64,000 nt of DNA from Gloeocapsa sp. PCC 7428 (GCF_000317555.1 NC_019745.1:3472001-3536000), one strand, 5' to 3'. Positions 9,123 through 18,706 are shown, counted from the stretch's first letter. Program-made: numbers and translations. The notes: a model not told the origin generated them from the letters alone.

Positions 9123-9464
9123 TTAAGCCTCATCACGCCCATGTACTTGGGCGGGTGGGCTGGTGGCTTCAACGGCGGTAAAAGATTCAAGGATGTTGTA
9201 TGTATGAGAAGCACCTTTGGGGACAACCCAAGAATCTCCTGCTTCTAGCAAAAGCTTTTGACCTTCAAGATGTAATTCAGCCCGTCCTTGAATGACATAG
9301 CCAACCGTTTCGTACTCGCGTGTTGCTTCGGGTTTGGGTTCGCCTGGTTGTTCATTTTCCCAAAGCCGCATTGAAACAGTTTTACCCGAAGCAAGATACT
9401 TTTGACCCATTTCGCCGTGTGGCGAATGACCTGAACTGACTTTGATAACCGTAGTATCACTCAT
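9123..9464 (-). CDS. Small cupin-domain protein
   Basis: A 113-residue single-domain cupin. The first cupin motif region is YETVGYVIQGRAELHLEGQ and the second is LEAGDSWVVPKGASHTYNI, with a conserved His near the end. The first motif lacks the usual H-x-H pair (it reads REYETVGYV), so metal binding may be altered. It is 18 bases downstream of the first alcohol dehydrogenase on the same strand, so the two probably form a transcript. The substrate is unknown. Confidence 0.85.
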   Translation of the reverse strand: MSDTTVIKVSSGHSPHGEMGQKYLASGKTVSMRLWENEQPGEPKPEATREYETVGYVIQGRAELHLEGQKLLLEAGDSWVVPKGASHTYNILESFTAVEATSPPAQVHGRDEA

Positions 9465-9482
9465 ACTAACTTTTCTCCAGTG

Positions 9483-10652
9483 TTATGGCTTGAGTACAAC
9501 TTTGATGCAATTGTCTTTTTTATGCTTAAAAATCTCGTATCCGTGGGGTGCATCTTCTAACTTCAGCCGATGCGTGATCACAAAAGAAGGGTCAATTTCG
9601 CCGTTTTGAATTCGTTCTAACAAAGGTTTCAAATAACGGTGGACGTGCGTTTGTCCCATCTTGAAAGTTAAACCTTTGTTCATCGCCGCACCCATCGGGA
9701 TTTTATCGAGGAAACCACCATAAACACCAGCAAGTGAGACATGACCGCCTTTGCTACACGATAATATGACTTGCCGTAGTGCGGTTGGGCGATCGGTTTC
9801 TAAGCGTACCGCTTGCTTAACCTGGTCGTAAAGCGCCATTGGTCCGGTTCCGTGCGCTTCCATACCCACCGCGTCGAGACACGCATCAGGGCCGCGACCG
9901 CCAGTCATTTCTTTAAGGGCTTCACCAGGATCGATTTCTTCGTAGTTGATGACTTCGGCGTTGCAGATTTCTTTTGCCATTTGGAGGCGTTCAGGAATGC
10001 GATCAATCGCGATGACGCGTTCTGCACCTAACATATAAGCACTTTTAATCGCAAACTGTCCGACAGGTCCACAGCCCCAAACAGCGACGATATCGCCAGG
10101 TTTGATATGGCAATTCTCTGCCGCCATGTAACCTGTGGGGAAAATATCAGTCAAGAATAATACTTGATCGTCAGTTAAACCATCAGGAACTTTCAACAAA
10201 CCCACATCAGCAAAAGGGACGCGCGCGTATTCGGCTTGACCGCCAGCGTAGCCACCAAACAAGTGCGAATAGCCAAATAACCCTGCTGGTGAATAGCCCA
10301 TTTGCACTTCGGTCATCCAGGCGTTGGGGTTAGAGTTGTCGCACAAAGACCACAAATCGCGCTGACAGAAAAAGCAGTTACCACAGGAAATTGTGAAAGG
10401 AACAACGACGCGATCGCCTACTTTTACATTCTTAACCGCGCTACCAATATCGACGACTTCTCCCATAAATTCGTGACCGAGGATGTCACCTTTTTGCATT
10501 GTGGGGATGTAGCCGTCGTAGATATGTAAATCTGAGCCACAGATTGCAGTTGATGTAATTTTAATAATCGCATCGCGGGGATTGAGAATTTTTGGATCTG
10601 GCACTGTTTCGACCCGCACATCGTTAGCGCCATACCAACAAACAGCTTTCAT
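9483..10652 (-). CDS. Zinc-dependent alcohol/formaldehyde dehydrogenase-like protein (copy 1)
   Basis: A 389-residue medium-chain dehydrogenase. The catalytic zinc site is shown by [13 protein letters not shown] (Cys near 38) and GHEFMGEVV (His-Glu near 60). The structural zinc is shown by the Cys cluster [15 protein letters not shown] (near 90-104). The Rossmann loop [12 protein letters not shown] is near 190. This pattern matches the glutathione-independent formaldehyde dehydrogenase-like branch that acts on small alcohols or aldehydes. It is a close tandem paralogue of the next gene upstream (10734-11903). The substrate is not deducible. Confidence 0.9.
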   Translation of the reverse strand: MKAVCWYGANDVRVETVPDPKILNPRDAIIKITSTAICGSDLHIYDGYIPTMQKGDILGHEFMGEVVDIGSAVKNVKVGDRVVVPFTISCGNCFFCQRDLWSLCDNSNPNAWMTEVQMGYSPAGLFGYSHLFGGYAGGQAEYARVPFADVGLLKVPDGLTDDQVLFLTDIFPTGYMAAENCHIKPGDIVAVWGCGPVGQFAIKSAYMLGAERVIAIDRIPERLQMAKEICNAEVINYEEIDPGEALKEMTGGRGPDACLDAVGMEAHGTGPMALYDQVKQAVRLETDRPTALRQVILSCSKGGHVSLAGVYGGFLDKIPMGAAMNKGLTFKMGQTHVHRYLKPLLERIQNGEIDPSFVITHRLKLEDAPHGYEIFKHKKDNCIKVVLKP

Positions 10653-10733
10653 ATTGATTTTGATTTGGTAATGGGGAATAGGTCATGGGTAATAGGTTAG
10701 TTTTTGCCTTATTACCCCTAATTTCTCTCGGTT

Positions 10734-11903
10734 TTACGGTCTCAGCACAACTTTGACGCAATTATCTTGCTTTTGCTGAAAAATCTCGTAGGCTTGAGGT
10801 GCTTGGTCTAGCGGTAACTGATGCGTGACGATAAACGATGGATCGAGTTTGCCATCTAATACGAGTTGTAGTAACAAACGCATATATTTCTGTCCATGCA
10901 TTTGTCCCATCCTAAACGTCAGACCTTTATTAAACGCTGCGCCTAACGGAATTTTGTCTACAAAGCCACCATAGACGCCCATAATTGAGAGCGTACCACC
11001 TTTACGACACGCTACCATCATTTGGCGCAAGACGTGCGGGCGGTCAGTTTCTAACTTCAGCTTTTGCTTAGTTTGGTCGTAGAAGTCTTCAATACCTACG
11101 CCGTGGGCTTCTAGCCCAACCGCATCGATACAGCAATCGGGTCCGCGTCCGCCAGTCATTTCTTTGAGGGCTTCGCCTGGATCGATTTCTTCGTAATTAA
11201 TCGTTTCGGCTTTAGCGTATTTTCTTGCCATTTCCAAGCGTTCCGGAAAGCGGTCAATCGCAATTACGCGTTCTGCACCCATCATATAGGCACTAATCAT
11301 CGCAAATTGTCCAACTGCACCGCAACCCCAAACAGCTACGGTATCACCAGGTTGAATATCGCATAACTCTGCACCCATGTACCCTGTAGGAATCGCATCA
11401 GAAATAAAGAGTAGCTTTTCGTCGGGTAATTCTTTGGGAACTTTCAAAACGCCAACATCTGCAAACGGTACGCGGATGTATTCAGCTTGCGCCCCAGCAT
11501 AACCGCCTAAGAGGTGCGAGTAACCATAAATTGCTGAAGTAATATTACCGAATAGCTTTTCTTCCATCCAGCCGTTGGGGTTAGAGTTATCGCACAGCGA
11601 CCACATATCACGTTCGCAGTAGTAGCAACGACCGCAACCGATTGTTGAAGGAACAACAACGCGATCGCCTACTTGTAAATTGCGAACACCCTTACCAACT
11701 TCAACCACTTCCCCCATGAACTCGTGACCGATAATGTCACCTTTTTGCACTGTGGGGATATAACCACCATATATATGGAGATCGGAACCGCAAATTGCGG
11801 TAGATGTAATCTTTACAATCGCATCGCGCGGGTTGAGTATTTTCGGATCTGGAACATTATCCACCCGCACATTGTTAGCACTTTGCCAGCAGACAGCTTT
11901 CAT
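10734..11903 (-). CDS. Zinc-dependent alcohol/formaldehyde dehydrogenase-like protein (copy 2)
   Basis: Also 389 residues, with the same layout as its neighbour: [25 protein letters not shown], the structural-zinc cluster [15 protein letters not shown], and the Rossmann loop [12 protein letters not shown]. The two proteins align end to end without gaps that I can see, including the shared [20 protein letters not shown] stretch, so they arose by tandem duplication. The 81-base spacer between them has no clear terminator, so they may be one transcript. Differences in the substrate region suggest divergence in specificity. Confidence 0.9.
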   Translation of the reverse strand: MKAVCWQSANNVRVDNVPDPKILNPRDAIVKITSTAICGSDLHIYGGYIPTVQKGDIIGHEFMGEVVEVGKGVRNLQVGDRVVVPSTIGCGRCYYCERDMWSLCDNSNPNGWMEEKLFGNITSAIYGYSHLLGGYAGAQAEYIRVPFADVGVLKVPKELPDEKLLFISDAIPTGYMGAELCDIQPGDTVAVWGCGAVGQFAMISAYMMGAERVIAIDRFPERLEMARKYAKAETINYEEIDPGEALKEMTGGRGPDCCIDAVGLEAHGVGIEDFYDQTKQKLKLETDRPHVLRQMMVACRKGGTLSIMGVYGGFVDKIPLGAAFNKGLTFRMGQMHGQKYMRLLLQLVLDGKLDPSFIVTHQLPLDQAPQAYEIFQQKQDNCVKVVLRP

Positions 11904-11971
11904 CTCAATTTTAGATTTTAGATTTTTGCAACAAGAAAAATAGTCTTTTGTTCTTCATTAGCCACTCACTA

Positions 11972-12679
11972 CTAATCCCTACCCGAAGGCTGACCCTCAG
12001 TTGTCGCGATTTCTCCCGCTTCCATAAGTTGCTTGAAGCGACGCAAATCGTCACCAATTTGCTGATCGGGTTCTTCGCCAAAAAGTTTAGCAAGGGCTGA
12101 AGCGATCGCCCCGCCTGGTGGGTTGTATTCCATGACAACTTTAACTTCAGTTCCGCGATTCCCTGGCGCGGGTTTAAAGCGCACAAAACCGGAATTTTCG
12201 ATGTCTGCGTCTTCGGTCGAAGCCCAAGCGATTAATTCGTTTTCTTGCTCTTGGATAATTTCGGCATCCCATTCGACCTTAGCATCAAGGGGGGCTTTGG
12301 CTACCCAGTGCGATCGCTTATCGTCTAGCACTGTTACCGACTCAAGATGCTTCATAAACGTCGGTAATCTTTCAAAATCGCGCCAATAGTTATATAGTTC
12401 CGCTGCTGGTTTATTAATCGTTACCGTTTTTTCAACTTTAATCGGTTGATTCAAGCCGATCGCTTCTTGAGCTTGCTTGAGCGTACTTTGTTTTTTTGCT
12501 CCTTGGTATAGTAAACCACCGCCTGCAACTGCCATCAACACGCCGCGTAGCGATCGCTGTCTTAAGCCCATTAATACCATCGCCCCGCCGCCAATTAACG
12601 ACGCCCAGCGTTCTTTTTCGCCTGCTTCGATAGATTCTGGCGATTGTTCGCTTGATTTATCTTGTGGTGTTAATTCCAT
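11972..12679 (-). CDS. SRPBCC-domain protein with N-terminal membrane segment
   Basis: A 235-residue protein. Residues 25-60 form glycine-rich hydrophobic helices (LIGGGAMVLMGLRQRSLRG, then VLMAVAGGGLLYQG), as in the small DUF2892/YgaP-type membrane domain. A polyketide-cyclase/START-like SRPBCC domain follows (about 78-215), opening with the typical VEKTVTINKPAAELYNYWRDFERLPTFM region (described by position 80-108). These domains bind hydrophobic ligands. It lies upstream of the dehydrogenase pair in the same direction. The ligand is unknown. Confidence 0.85.
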   Translation of the reverse strand: MELTPQDKSSEQSPESIEAGEKERWASLIGGGAMVLMGLRQRSLRGVLMAVAGGGLLYQGAKKQSTLKQAQEAIGLNQPIKVEKTVTINKPAAELYNYWRDFERLPTFMKHLESVTVLDDKRSHWVAKAPLDAKVEWDAEIIQEQENELIAWASTEDADIENSGFVRFKPAPGNRGTEVKVVMEYNPPGGAIASALAKLFGEEPDQQIGDDLRRFKQLMEAGEIATTEGQPSGRD

Positions 12680-12735
12680 AACAACTAATAGATTGAGACT
12701 TGTATGTACAAACTTTCAGATTAAAAATTTGAGAA

Positions 12736-12761
12736 AAGGAGAAAGTAAAACCTTTCTCCTT
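12736..12761 (-). terminator. Terminator of the PfpI-ferritin fusion gene
   Basis: A perfect 10-bp stem AAGGAGAAAG / CTTTCTCCTT with a 6-base loop lies 10 bases past the stop codon. On the minus strand it is followed by a T-rich tail. Confidence 0.8.
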
Positions 12762-12771
12762 ACTTACTTAA

Positions 12772-13872
12772 CTACTGTGCAGCGATCGCAGGACCAGTTG
12801 TCGGTTTACCTGGTTTCACTGCACTACCTACGCGGGCGCGGTAAAGTTTTACAAGTTGTTGCTCTTGCTGCATCATATCTTGAGCAATGTCGCGTAACAG
12901 GTCAGTTGTTACAGGGTCGCTTGTACTGACCATCAACGTAGAAATATCGTTGATACCTGTTTGCAAATCACCCAAGGCACAGCGCATTTGATAGATATCG
13001 TCACTACCGCGAAGTGCAGCTTTGACTTTAGCGTATTTATCGGCAATATTTGCGGTTAATGATGGTTTTTCACCCAAAGCGGCTAAACGGGCTTCTAGTT
13101 TTTGGATGTGCTGCAACTTACTTTGCATCATTTGTTGAAAGAGCGATCGCACTTCGCTATCCGATTCTTTTTGTGCATATTGCTCTAGCGCCTCTTGCGC
13201 ATAACGCTCACCCGCCAACGCCGTATTCAAAGCTTGGACAATTTCGCCTTTGGTTGAACCACCCCACGCATCAGCGAGTTTCCACCATTCTGCATTTCTA
13301 TCAGTTTCGTCAGGAAGCGCAGCTTCTTTTCCACCGTAACCTAAACGGCTCAAAATCGCGGTTGTAAAAATTGGCAAATCTCCAGGTTGACGCGAAGTAA
13401 TCAAATTACCATCAACAACTAACGGCTCATCAACATAGTTCGCACCCGCGTTAATCATGTCCTTACGCACAGCGATAAAACCAGTCGCGGTCTTACCTTT
13501 GAGCAAGTCGCCTTCAATCAAAACCTGTGGTCCGTGACAAACCGCAGCAACGATTTTGCCTTGTTCCATTGCTTCTTGCACAAAGCGTACAGTATTTGGG
13601 TTGCGGCGCATTCTATCAGGAGCCATACCCCCAGGAACAATTACCGCATCAAATTCAGAAGCCATCGCTTCTGTGGTAGTTCCGTCGGCTTCTTTAGCGA
13701 GCTTTCCTTGCTTACCTTTGTACGTTTCATTCGTCCGCGAGCCAAGAATTGTGACATCAAATCCTGCTTGCTTCAAAGCGTTGTATGGAATTTGAAATTC
13801 GACGTCTTCAACGCCATTTTCAATGAGAATAGCGACCTTTTTGCGATTTCGAGAATTGCTAGAAATTGTCAT
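12772..13872 (-). CDS. DJ-1/PfpI glutamine-amidotransferase-like domain fused to a ferritin-like helical domain
   Basis: The 366-residue product has two parts. Residues about 10-190 are a DJ-1/PfpI domain: a Rossmann-like start (KVAILIENGVEDVEF) and the nucleophile elbow AAVCHGPQVLIEG with the catalytic Cys-His. Such proteins act as glyoxalases, deglycases or chaperones. Residues about 215-350 form a four-helix ferritin-like bundle of the DUF2383/PA2169 kind (ALNTALAGERYAQEALEQYA and a second Glu-rich helix). I start it at ATG 13872 because a perfect AGGAGGT site lies just before it; an ATG at 13911 has none. It belongs to the stress-defence stretch. Confidence 0.85.
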   Translation of the reverse strand: MTISSNSRNRKKVAILIENGVEDVEFQIPYNALKQAGFDVTILGSRTNETYKGKQGKLAKEADGTTTEAMASEFDAVIVPGGMAPDRMRRNPNTVRFVQEAMEQGKIVAAVCHGPQVLIEGDLLKGKTATGFIAVRKDMINAGANYVDEPLVVDGNLITSRQPGDLPIFTTAILSRLGYGGKEAALPDETDRNAEWWKLADAWGGSTKGEIVQALNTALAGERYAQEALEQYAQKESDSEVRSLFQQMMQSKLQHIQKLEARLAALGEKPSLTANIADKYAKVKAALRGSDDIYQMRCALGDLQTGINDISTLMVSTSDPVTTDLLRDIAQDMMQQEQQLVKLYRARVGSAVKPGKPTTGPAIAAQ

Positions 13873-14334
13873 CTTACCTCCTAAATTATGGTGTGTTGAT
13901 TCAATATTCAAGTGGGATTGCTAAGTTACTAAGAAATTGGTGCAATTTGTTTTGCTGTAGATAACTTGTCGTTGTAAACACACTTGCGCGCATATAAGGA
14001 AGACTAGTGTTGCGTAATTTGAATGATGCATTGAGAAAATGCTTAAACCATATACCTGCCATTTCTCATACAATATTGGCGATCGCAAGTAGGTTGACGC
14101 TAGTGTGTTTGAGATTGCTGTATTTGTAACAACGCAGCTTTACATCAATTCCTTTTTCTAGGTTATGTAGCTTGCCCTTAGCTTCTCGTCACTCCAAAGG
14201 GATATATTTCTTCTCTCATAAGGGATATCCCCTAAGAAATAGCTTGCCTGGCGAACAAACACGTTATGGTGGAAATATAGGCGATTAGCGACAGTTTTAT
14301 CAGATTTTCTCGCAGTTTATGAGGATGTAAGGCT
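13873..14334. other. Intergenic region between divergent PfpI-fusion and DUF6335 genes
   Basis: It must hold the promoters of both divergent stress genes, but I see no convincing -10/-35 pair, no terminator and no repeat. Two GCGATCGC-like words are ordinary for this genome. Confidence 0.4.
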
Positions 14335-14739
14335 ATGGCTGAAAAAGCAAATAAAGCAACTCCAGACGAAGATTTTATTAATGATGAAGACTTAGAAGAC
14401 ACAAATCCATCGTACGGTACCGGAGTACATACACCACCTGGAGTTGATTCAGGTACAGCAGGGCGGCGCATGAGTGACTACACTGATGTCAGTCCAGAAT
14501 TATCAGGCGGTGACTTAGATGCGGCGTGGGATCAAGCTGATGTTGCGGGCGAAGAAGCCGTAGGCGGAACCGCGCCAACTCCCGATCAGAACGTTGTCGA
14601 TGAAATCGGTGCTGCTGTAGGTATAGATATGGCAGAAGAAGAGTACGTCCATACAACCGAAGTGTTGAACATTCGTGACGATCGCCGTTGGGAATTAGAT
14701 CCGCAATCCTCCGAAGACTATGAAGAACACGCGGAGTAA
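14335..14739 (+). CDS. DUF6335-type acidic small protein
   Basis: A 134-residue, very acidic, probably partly disordered protein (many Asp and Glu). The stretch PSYGTGVHTPPGVDSGTAGR is near residue 26, SPELSGGDLDAAWDQADVAG near 52, and the terminal region EVLNIRDDRRWELDP near 108. I recognise this as a small family seen in terrestrial cyanobacteria and place it in DUF6335. No catalytic motif is present. Acidic, hydrophilic proteins of this sort often accompany desiccation-response genes, which fits the neighbours, but the role is unknown. Confidence 0.7.
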   Translation: MAEKANKATPDEDFINDEDLEDTNPSYGTGVHTPPGVDSGTAGRRMSDYTDVSPELSGGDLDAAWDQADVAGEEAVGGTAPTPDQNVVDEIGAAVGIDMAEEEYVHTTEVLNIRDDRRWELDPQSSEDYEEHAE

Positions 14740-14746
14740 ATTTTAG

Positions 14747-14772
14747 TCGGGTAGAGCATAATTTCTACCCGA
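14747..14772. terminator. Bidirectional hairpin between convergent genes
   Basis: TCGGGTAGA and TCTACCCGA form a perfect 9-bp stem between the DUF6335 gene and the SDR gene, which converge here. The T-tracts on both sides are weak. Confidence 0.6.
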
Positions 14773-14783
14773 TAAGCGAATTG

Positions 14784-15665
14784 CTATTTAATTGTTTGTG
14801 TATCTTTATTATCTAATCCTTCTTGTGCGTGTTCCAAGCGTAATTCGCCTTGAGGTTCTGAGCGAAACCACATTGGAGTATCAGAACCGACAGCGCCTTT
14901 AGCTACAGTAACGCCGCCGTCAACTAACCACAACGCACCCGTAACATAGCTAGCTTCCGAAGACGCAATAAAAGCATACACATTCGCAACTTCTTCCGGT
15001 GTACCGCGTCGCGCCATCGGTGTACCTTGAATTAGCATTTTTTCCATTTTGCTATCCATCGGACCCTTTTCTTTGCGCGTCCACGCGGTATCAATCGCAC
15101 CAGGACAAACGCAGTTAGCGCGGATACAGTACTTTGCTTGCTCAACCGCAACACCCTTCATAAAAGAGTGCATCCAGCCTTTCGTACCCCCATACGGCGT
15201 GTTTTGCGCAATCCCATTAAACCCTGCTTCTGAGCCAGCCGAGACGATGTTACCACGCGACTTTTGCAAGTGTGGTAGGGCATACTTAGTCATTAAAAAT
15301 GCGGAACGGATATTCATCCGCATCGTGTCATCAAAAACTTCAACTGGATAATCTTGCGTTTCAGCCGTTGCGAGAAAAACTCCGGCGTTATTAATCAGAA
15401 TATCCAATTGTCCATACGCAGTAATTGCGGTTTGCACGCAGTTTTGCGCATGAAATTCTTGCGAAACATCACCTGCGTAGGGAACTGCATCACCGCCATA
15501 TTTTTTAATTGCGTCTACAACATCTTGGATCGGATCGTCGGGTAAGCCGTTGACAACAACTTTTGCACCTTCTTTCGCAAATTTGTGGGCGATCGCTTCA
15601 CCAATTCCCGTACCTGCTCCCGTCACGATCGCAACCTTGTCTTCTAAGCGTCGGCTCACGTTCAA
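14784..15665 (-). CDS. SDR-family oxidoreductase (glucose 1-dehydrogenase-like)
   Basis: A 293-residue short-chain dehydrogenase. The NAD(P) loop TGAGTGIGEAIA is at residues 16-27. NNAG is near 92, the catalytic Ser region (NIVSAGSEAG) near 145, and the active-site Y-G-G-T-K near 158. The late segment YVTGALWLVDGGVTVA is the classical-SDR C-terminal signature. Related stress-linked SDRs (YhdF/YhxC kind) carry similar extra C-terminal residues. The substrate is unknown. A ribosome-binding site (AGGAGG) precedes the ATG. Confidence 0.9.
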   Translation of the reverse strand: MNVSRRLEDKVAIVTGAGTGIGEAIAHKFAKEGAKVVVNGLPDDPIQDVVDAIKKYGGDAVPYAGDVSQEFHAQNCVQTAITAYGQLDILINNAGVFLATAETQDYPVEVFDDTMRMNIRSAFLMTKYALPHLQKSRGNIVSAGSEAGFNGIAQNTPYGGTKGWMHSFMKGVAVEQAKYCIRANCVCPGAIDTAWTRKEKGPMDSKMEKMLIQGTPMARRGTPEEVANVYAFIASSEASYVTGALWLVDGGVTVAKGAVGSDTPMWFRSEPQGELRLEHAQEGLDNKDTQTIK

Positions 15666-15906
15666 TTCCTCCTGATCTAACCTTTACTTCAATTTGCTGA
15701 GCATAAAGTTGATATACATCTGTCTTCAGTGGGGTTCATTAAAATCATCTCGTTTGATACCGTTCGTTTAGGTTAGTTTTCGAGATTTATCGCAACAGTC
15801 AGAGGACAAAGGGGCTGGGTATTGCCTAGCCCGTGGAAAATACCAATAGTGTTGTAGCGAGAAAACCTAGCTGTAGTTTATTTGAGCAATTTGAGTCGAG
15901 GTATTT

Positions 15907-16392
15907 ATGCCAACAACTAATGATGAGACAATTACTCAAGTCGTCAAAGCTTTTCAAAGCTTAGGTGTAGACGAACAATTAGCTTTATTCTGGTTCATTT
16001 ACAAAGAAATGGGTGACTCAGTTACACCCGCTGCGCCTCAAGCGAGTACCGTATCCCCTGATATTGCGGAAGGACTTTTCAACCAAATCAAAGAGAAATC
16101 TCACGAAGAACAGCTACAGTTTCAGCGCGATTTGATTAACAAAGCTGATACTGAATATACGCGGATGTACGGCTCTATGAGCGATACGACTAAATTATTA
16201 GTTTGGTATCGTTTAGCGCAAGGAATGGACAGCGGTACAATCATCCCTATGCCTCCTAACTACGAGCTTTCTTCTGAAGCAAAACAAGTTCTAGAACAAA
16301 TAAAAGGACTTGAATTCGAGCAACAAATTACAACTCTACGCGATTACGTAGCACCTATGGGTGCAGAACCCGCAGGGGGAGCAGAAGTATAA
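15907..16392 (+). CDS. Helical carotenoid protein (OCP N-terminal domain homologue), copy 1
   Basis: A 161-residue all-helical protein that matches the carotenoid-binding N-terminal half of the orange carotenoid protein: VVKAFQSLGVDEQLALFWFIYKEMG at the start (positions 12-36), the SMSDTTKLLVWYRLAQGM segment near 99, and LEFEQQITTLRDYV at the end. Stand-alone proteins of this kind (HCPs) carry a keto-carotenoid and quench singlet oxygen or excited phycobilisomes. No C-terminal OCP-domain partner is nearby. CrtW, encoded at 23.4-24.3 kb, could supply echinenone or canthaxanthin. Confidence 0.93.
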   Translation: MPTTNDETITQVVKAFQSLGVDEQLALFWFIYKEMGDSVTPAAPQASTVSPDIAEGLFNQIKEKSHEEQLQFQRDLINKADTEYTRMYGSMSDTTKLLVWYRLAQGMDSGTIIPMPPNYELSSEAKQVLEQIKGLEFEQQITTLRDYVAPMGAEPAGGAEV

Positions 16393-16609
16393 TTTTAATT
16401 TGCTTCTTTTGATAAGTTAAATTTGTAAGTGGTGCAGTCAATAGTTAGTTAGAAAGTTGAATATTTTCGCTTTCTAACTTCACAATCACAAACGTATTCT
16501 CAATCTCATACCTGCAATCGGAATTGGGTCATTATTTAACTGCGTTGCAATACGTTTTTCCTGTTCTCGAAAGTCAGCTAAGACAAAAATTGAAATTGAA
16601 GAGGGTGCT

Positions 16610-17110
16610 ATGACTTCTGCGAATATGGATGTTATCAATCAATCTGTAAAAGCTTTCAAACAATTAGATATCGACGATCGCTTAGCCGCGATGGCATTGA
16701 TCTATCAAGATGTAGCTAGCGCAGTTCCTGCTGAAGTAGGGAATGCATCAGAAGTATCAGGATTAGTCGCAAAAATTCAGGAACTGTCGCCAGAAAGACA
16801 AGTTGATGCACTGCGCGATCTATTACCAGCAAGCCGCAACGATCAAAATGAAACAACGCTCGATCCTAATCCTAGCAAGGCATTAACCGAACTTGTTTCT
16901 GGGGGAAATACGGTTCCTACAGGCGAGTATGGTTCGCTGAAAACCGAGTCGAAGTTAGCATTTTGGTATCAACTAGCCCAAAAACTTGGTAATGGTGTTG
17001 TCGGAATACCAAGTGATTACAGCCCTTCGGCGCAAGTGACTGAGTTGTTAAGTTCACTGCGATCGCTCGATACCGAACAGAAGTTGAACTTTTTAACACA
17101 AATCGTTTAG
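16610..17110 (+). CDS. Helical carotenoid protein (OCP N-terminal domain homologue), copy 2
   Basis: A 166-residue paralogue of the gene just upstream, again with VKAFKQLDIDDRLAAMALIY near the start, the signature ESKLAFWYQLAQKLG near 112, and LDTEQKLNFLTQIV at the C-terminus. The middle is longer and less similar, so the two are different HCP clades rather than a fresh duplication. The 217-base spacer could hold its own promoter. It probably binds a keto-carotenoid in the photoprotection system. No OCP C-terminal domain is attached. Confidence 0.92.
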   Translation: MTSANMDVINQSVKAFKQLDIDDRLAAMALIYQDVASAVPAEVGNASEVSGLVAKIQELSPERQVDALRDLLPASRNDQNETTLDPNPSKALTELVSGGNTVPTGEYGSLKTESKLAFWYQLAQKLGNGVVGIPSDYSPSAQVTELLSSLRSLDTEQKLNFLTQIV

Positions 17111-17301
17111 GCGATCGCCATGACACTAGCATTCATGTTCTAGTGTTAGTGCATCTGACAATTTGCATTATATATTTATATTCCTCAGTGTTGCTACGGT
17201 ATAGTATTAATTTGTACCAGTAACTAGTAGCAGCATTGAGGAATTCTTTTTTTCCTTCTAGTGGATTGCAAACGCTGCTAGCGAGGAATAAAAATGTAGA
17301 G

Positions 17302-18594
17302 ATGAGCCAATTTTATACAGCGTTACGTTGGTTAGGCGTAGCAGCGTTAGTAATAGCAGGTGTCGTTGTTTTTATTTTGTACTTTCGAGGAACGTTTCGC
17401 GATCGCATCGAGTACAAAATCAAAAACGTTCCTGCGCCGCGCGATCCGCGTTTTCCTTTAGCACTTGCTAGCCTATCAAACTCTGTGACAACCAGCGGAC
17501 GCTTAACAGGTTTTTGGGTAGAATCTGAAGCGATCAATGCGGCGAGACTTGCGGCTATTCGTAGCGCCCAGCAAGCGATTCATTTTGAAACCTTTTTCAT
17601 GACTCCAGGGCGACGCGTCAATGACTTAGCTGATGCACTGATTGAACGCGCACAAGCGGGTGTTGAAGTTGAAATTGTTGTCGATCAATACGGTGCAAAA
17701 AAACTGTCGCGACGTTATTGGCGACGGTTACGCGCCGCCGGAATTAATATCCATTTCTACAACGATTTTAACTGGAAAGCACCAGTAGACTACTTTGCGC
17801 GTACGCACCGCAAACTACTCCTCATTGACGGTAAAGTAGGCTTAATTGGCGGCGCAGGAATTTCCGACTATTGGGATGGACGCGATAATATTCAAGATAC
17901 AGGCCCTTGGTACGATTTTGAGATGCGCTGGGAAGGTGAAGTCGTTGCAGCCCTCGAAGGAATGTTTATGCAGCACTGGACTTATGTACGCGGTACTGCT
18001 GATTTAGATCCTCAAATTTTTAATCCGCTACCAAACGATGATGCAATTGTATTAATCACCGCTGGTGACGATCCTTCGTATCGCGCCTCATCGGTGAGAG
18101 CATTATTTCAAGTGAGTATCTCGGCTGCAAAACAACGAATTTGGATTGCTAGCCCCTACTTCATACCCGACGAAAACTTGCAAACAGAACTTGTCAGTGC
18201 AAAAAACAATGGAATCGATGTCCGCATTCTGACAAATGGTAGTCAGTGTGACAAAAAATTTGTTTACTACGCCTCGTGCGAACTTTACGGCGATTTACTC
18301 AAAGCAGGCGTGAAAATTTACGAGTACCAACCGAGTATGATGCACGCCAAAGCCTTACTTTTAGATAATTACTGGGTGAGTAGCGGAAGTGCAAATTTCG
18401 ATCCGCGCAGTTTCTTCCACAATGACGAGCTTGATATATCTTCTGCTGATGAGCAACTCGTGCAAAATATCGAGCAATTTTTTCTCAAAGGATTTACGAG
18501 AAGCGAACAGATCGATCGCACTCAGTGGCGCAAGCGTCCTATTTGGCAGCGCATTGTGGGTAGAGTTGTATTATTCTTTCAATCGCAATTATAA
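17302..18594 (+). CDS. Phospholipase D family protein (cardiolipin synthase-like)
   Basis: A 430-residue protein with one N-terminal transmembrane helix (about 9-30) and two complete HKD motifs: HRKLLLIDGKVGLIGGAG (near 178) and HAKALLLDNYWVSSGSANFD (near 350). This pair forms the active site of cardiolipin synthases and related phosphatidyl transferases at the membrane. I start at ATG 17302; a TTG at 17236 would add 22 residues before the membrane helix. The gene ends the stress-defence stretch. The substrate could be another phospholipid or nucleic acid. Confidence 0.88.
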   Translation: MSQFYTALRWLGVAALVIAGVVVFILYFRGTFRDRIEYKIKNVPAPRDPRFPLALASLSNSVTTSGRLTGFWVESEAINAARLAAIRSAQQAIHFETFFMTPGRRVNDLADALIERAQAGVEVEIVVDQYGAKKLSRRYWRRLRAAGINIHFYNDFNWKAPVDYFARTHRKLLLIDGKVGLIGGAGISDYWDGRDNIQDTGPWYDFEMRWEGEVVAALEGMFMQHWTYVRGTADLDPQIFNPLPNDDAIVLITAGDDPSYRASSVRALFQVSISAAKQRIWIASPYFIPDENLQTELVSAKNNGIDVRILTNGSQCDKKFVYYASCELYGDLLKAGVKIYEYQPSMMHAKALLLDNYWVSSGSANFDPRSFFHNDELDISSADEQLVQNIEQFFLKGFTRSEQIDRTQWRKRPIWQRIVGRVVLFFQSQL

Positions 18595-18617
18595 ATAGCT
18601 GAACGGTTGAAAACGCA

Positions 18618-18706
18618 GCTATAGCAGGGGTCATGGTTAAACTTGTGTCAGGGAAATTATGACAAGCTTAGATAATGTTCTAACTCTATTAACTAAGGCT
18701 ATATAT
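18618..18706 (-). repeat. Dispersed host repeat, inverted copy
   Basis: Read on the minus strand it starts near TATAGC-CTTAGTTAA, contains AGTTAGAACAT, and ends GGTTAAAC...CTATAGC. The inverted TATAGC ends match the other copies. The rest of the gap to 18932 (338 bases in all) shows only a further fragment (CCTCTGACC at about 18811) and no gene. Confidence 0.6.
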
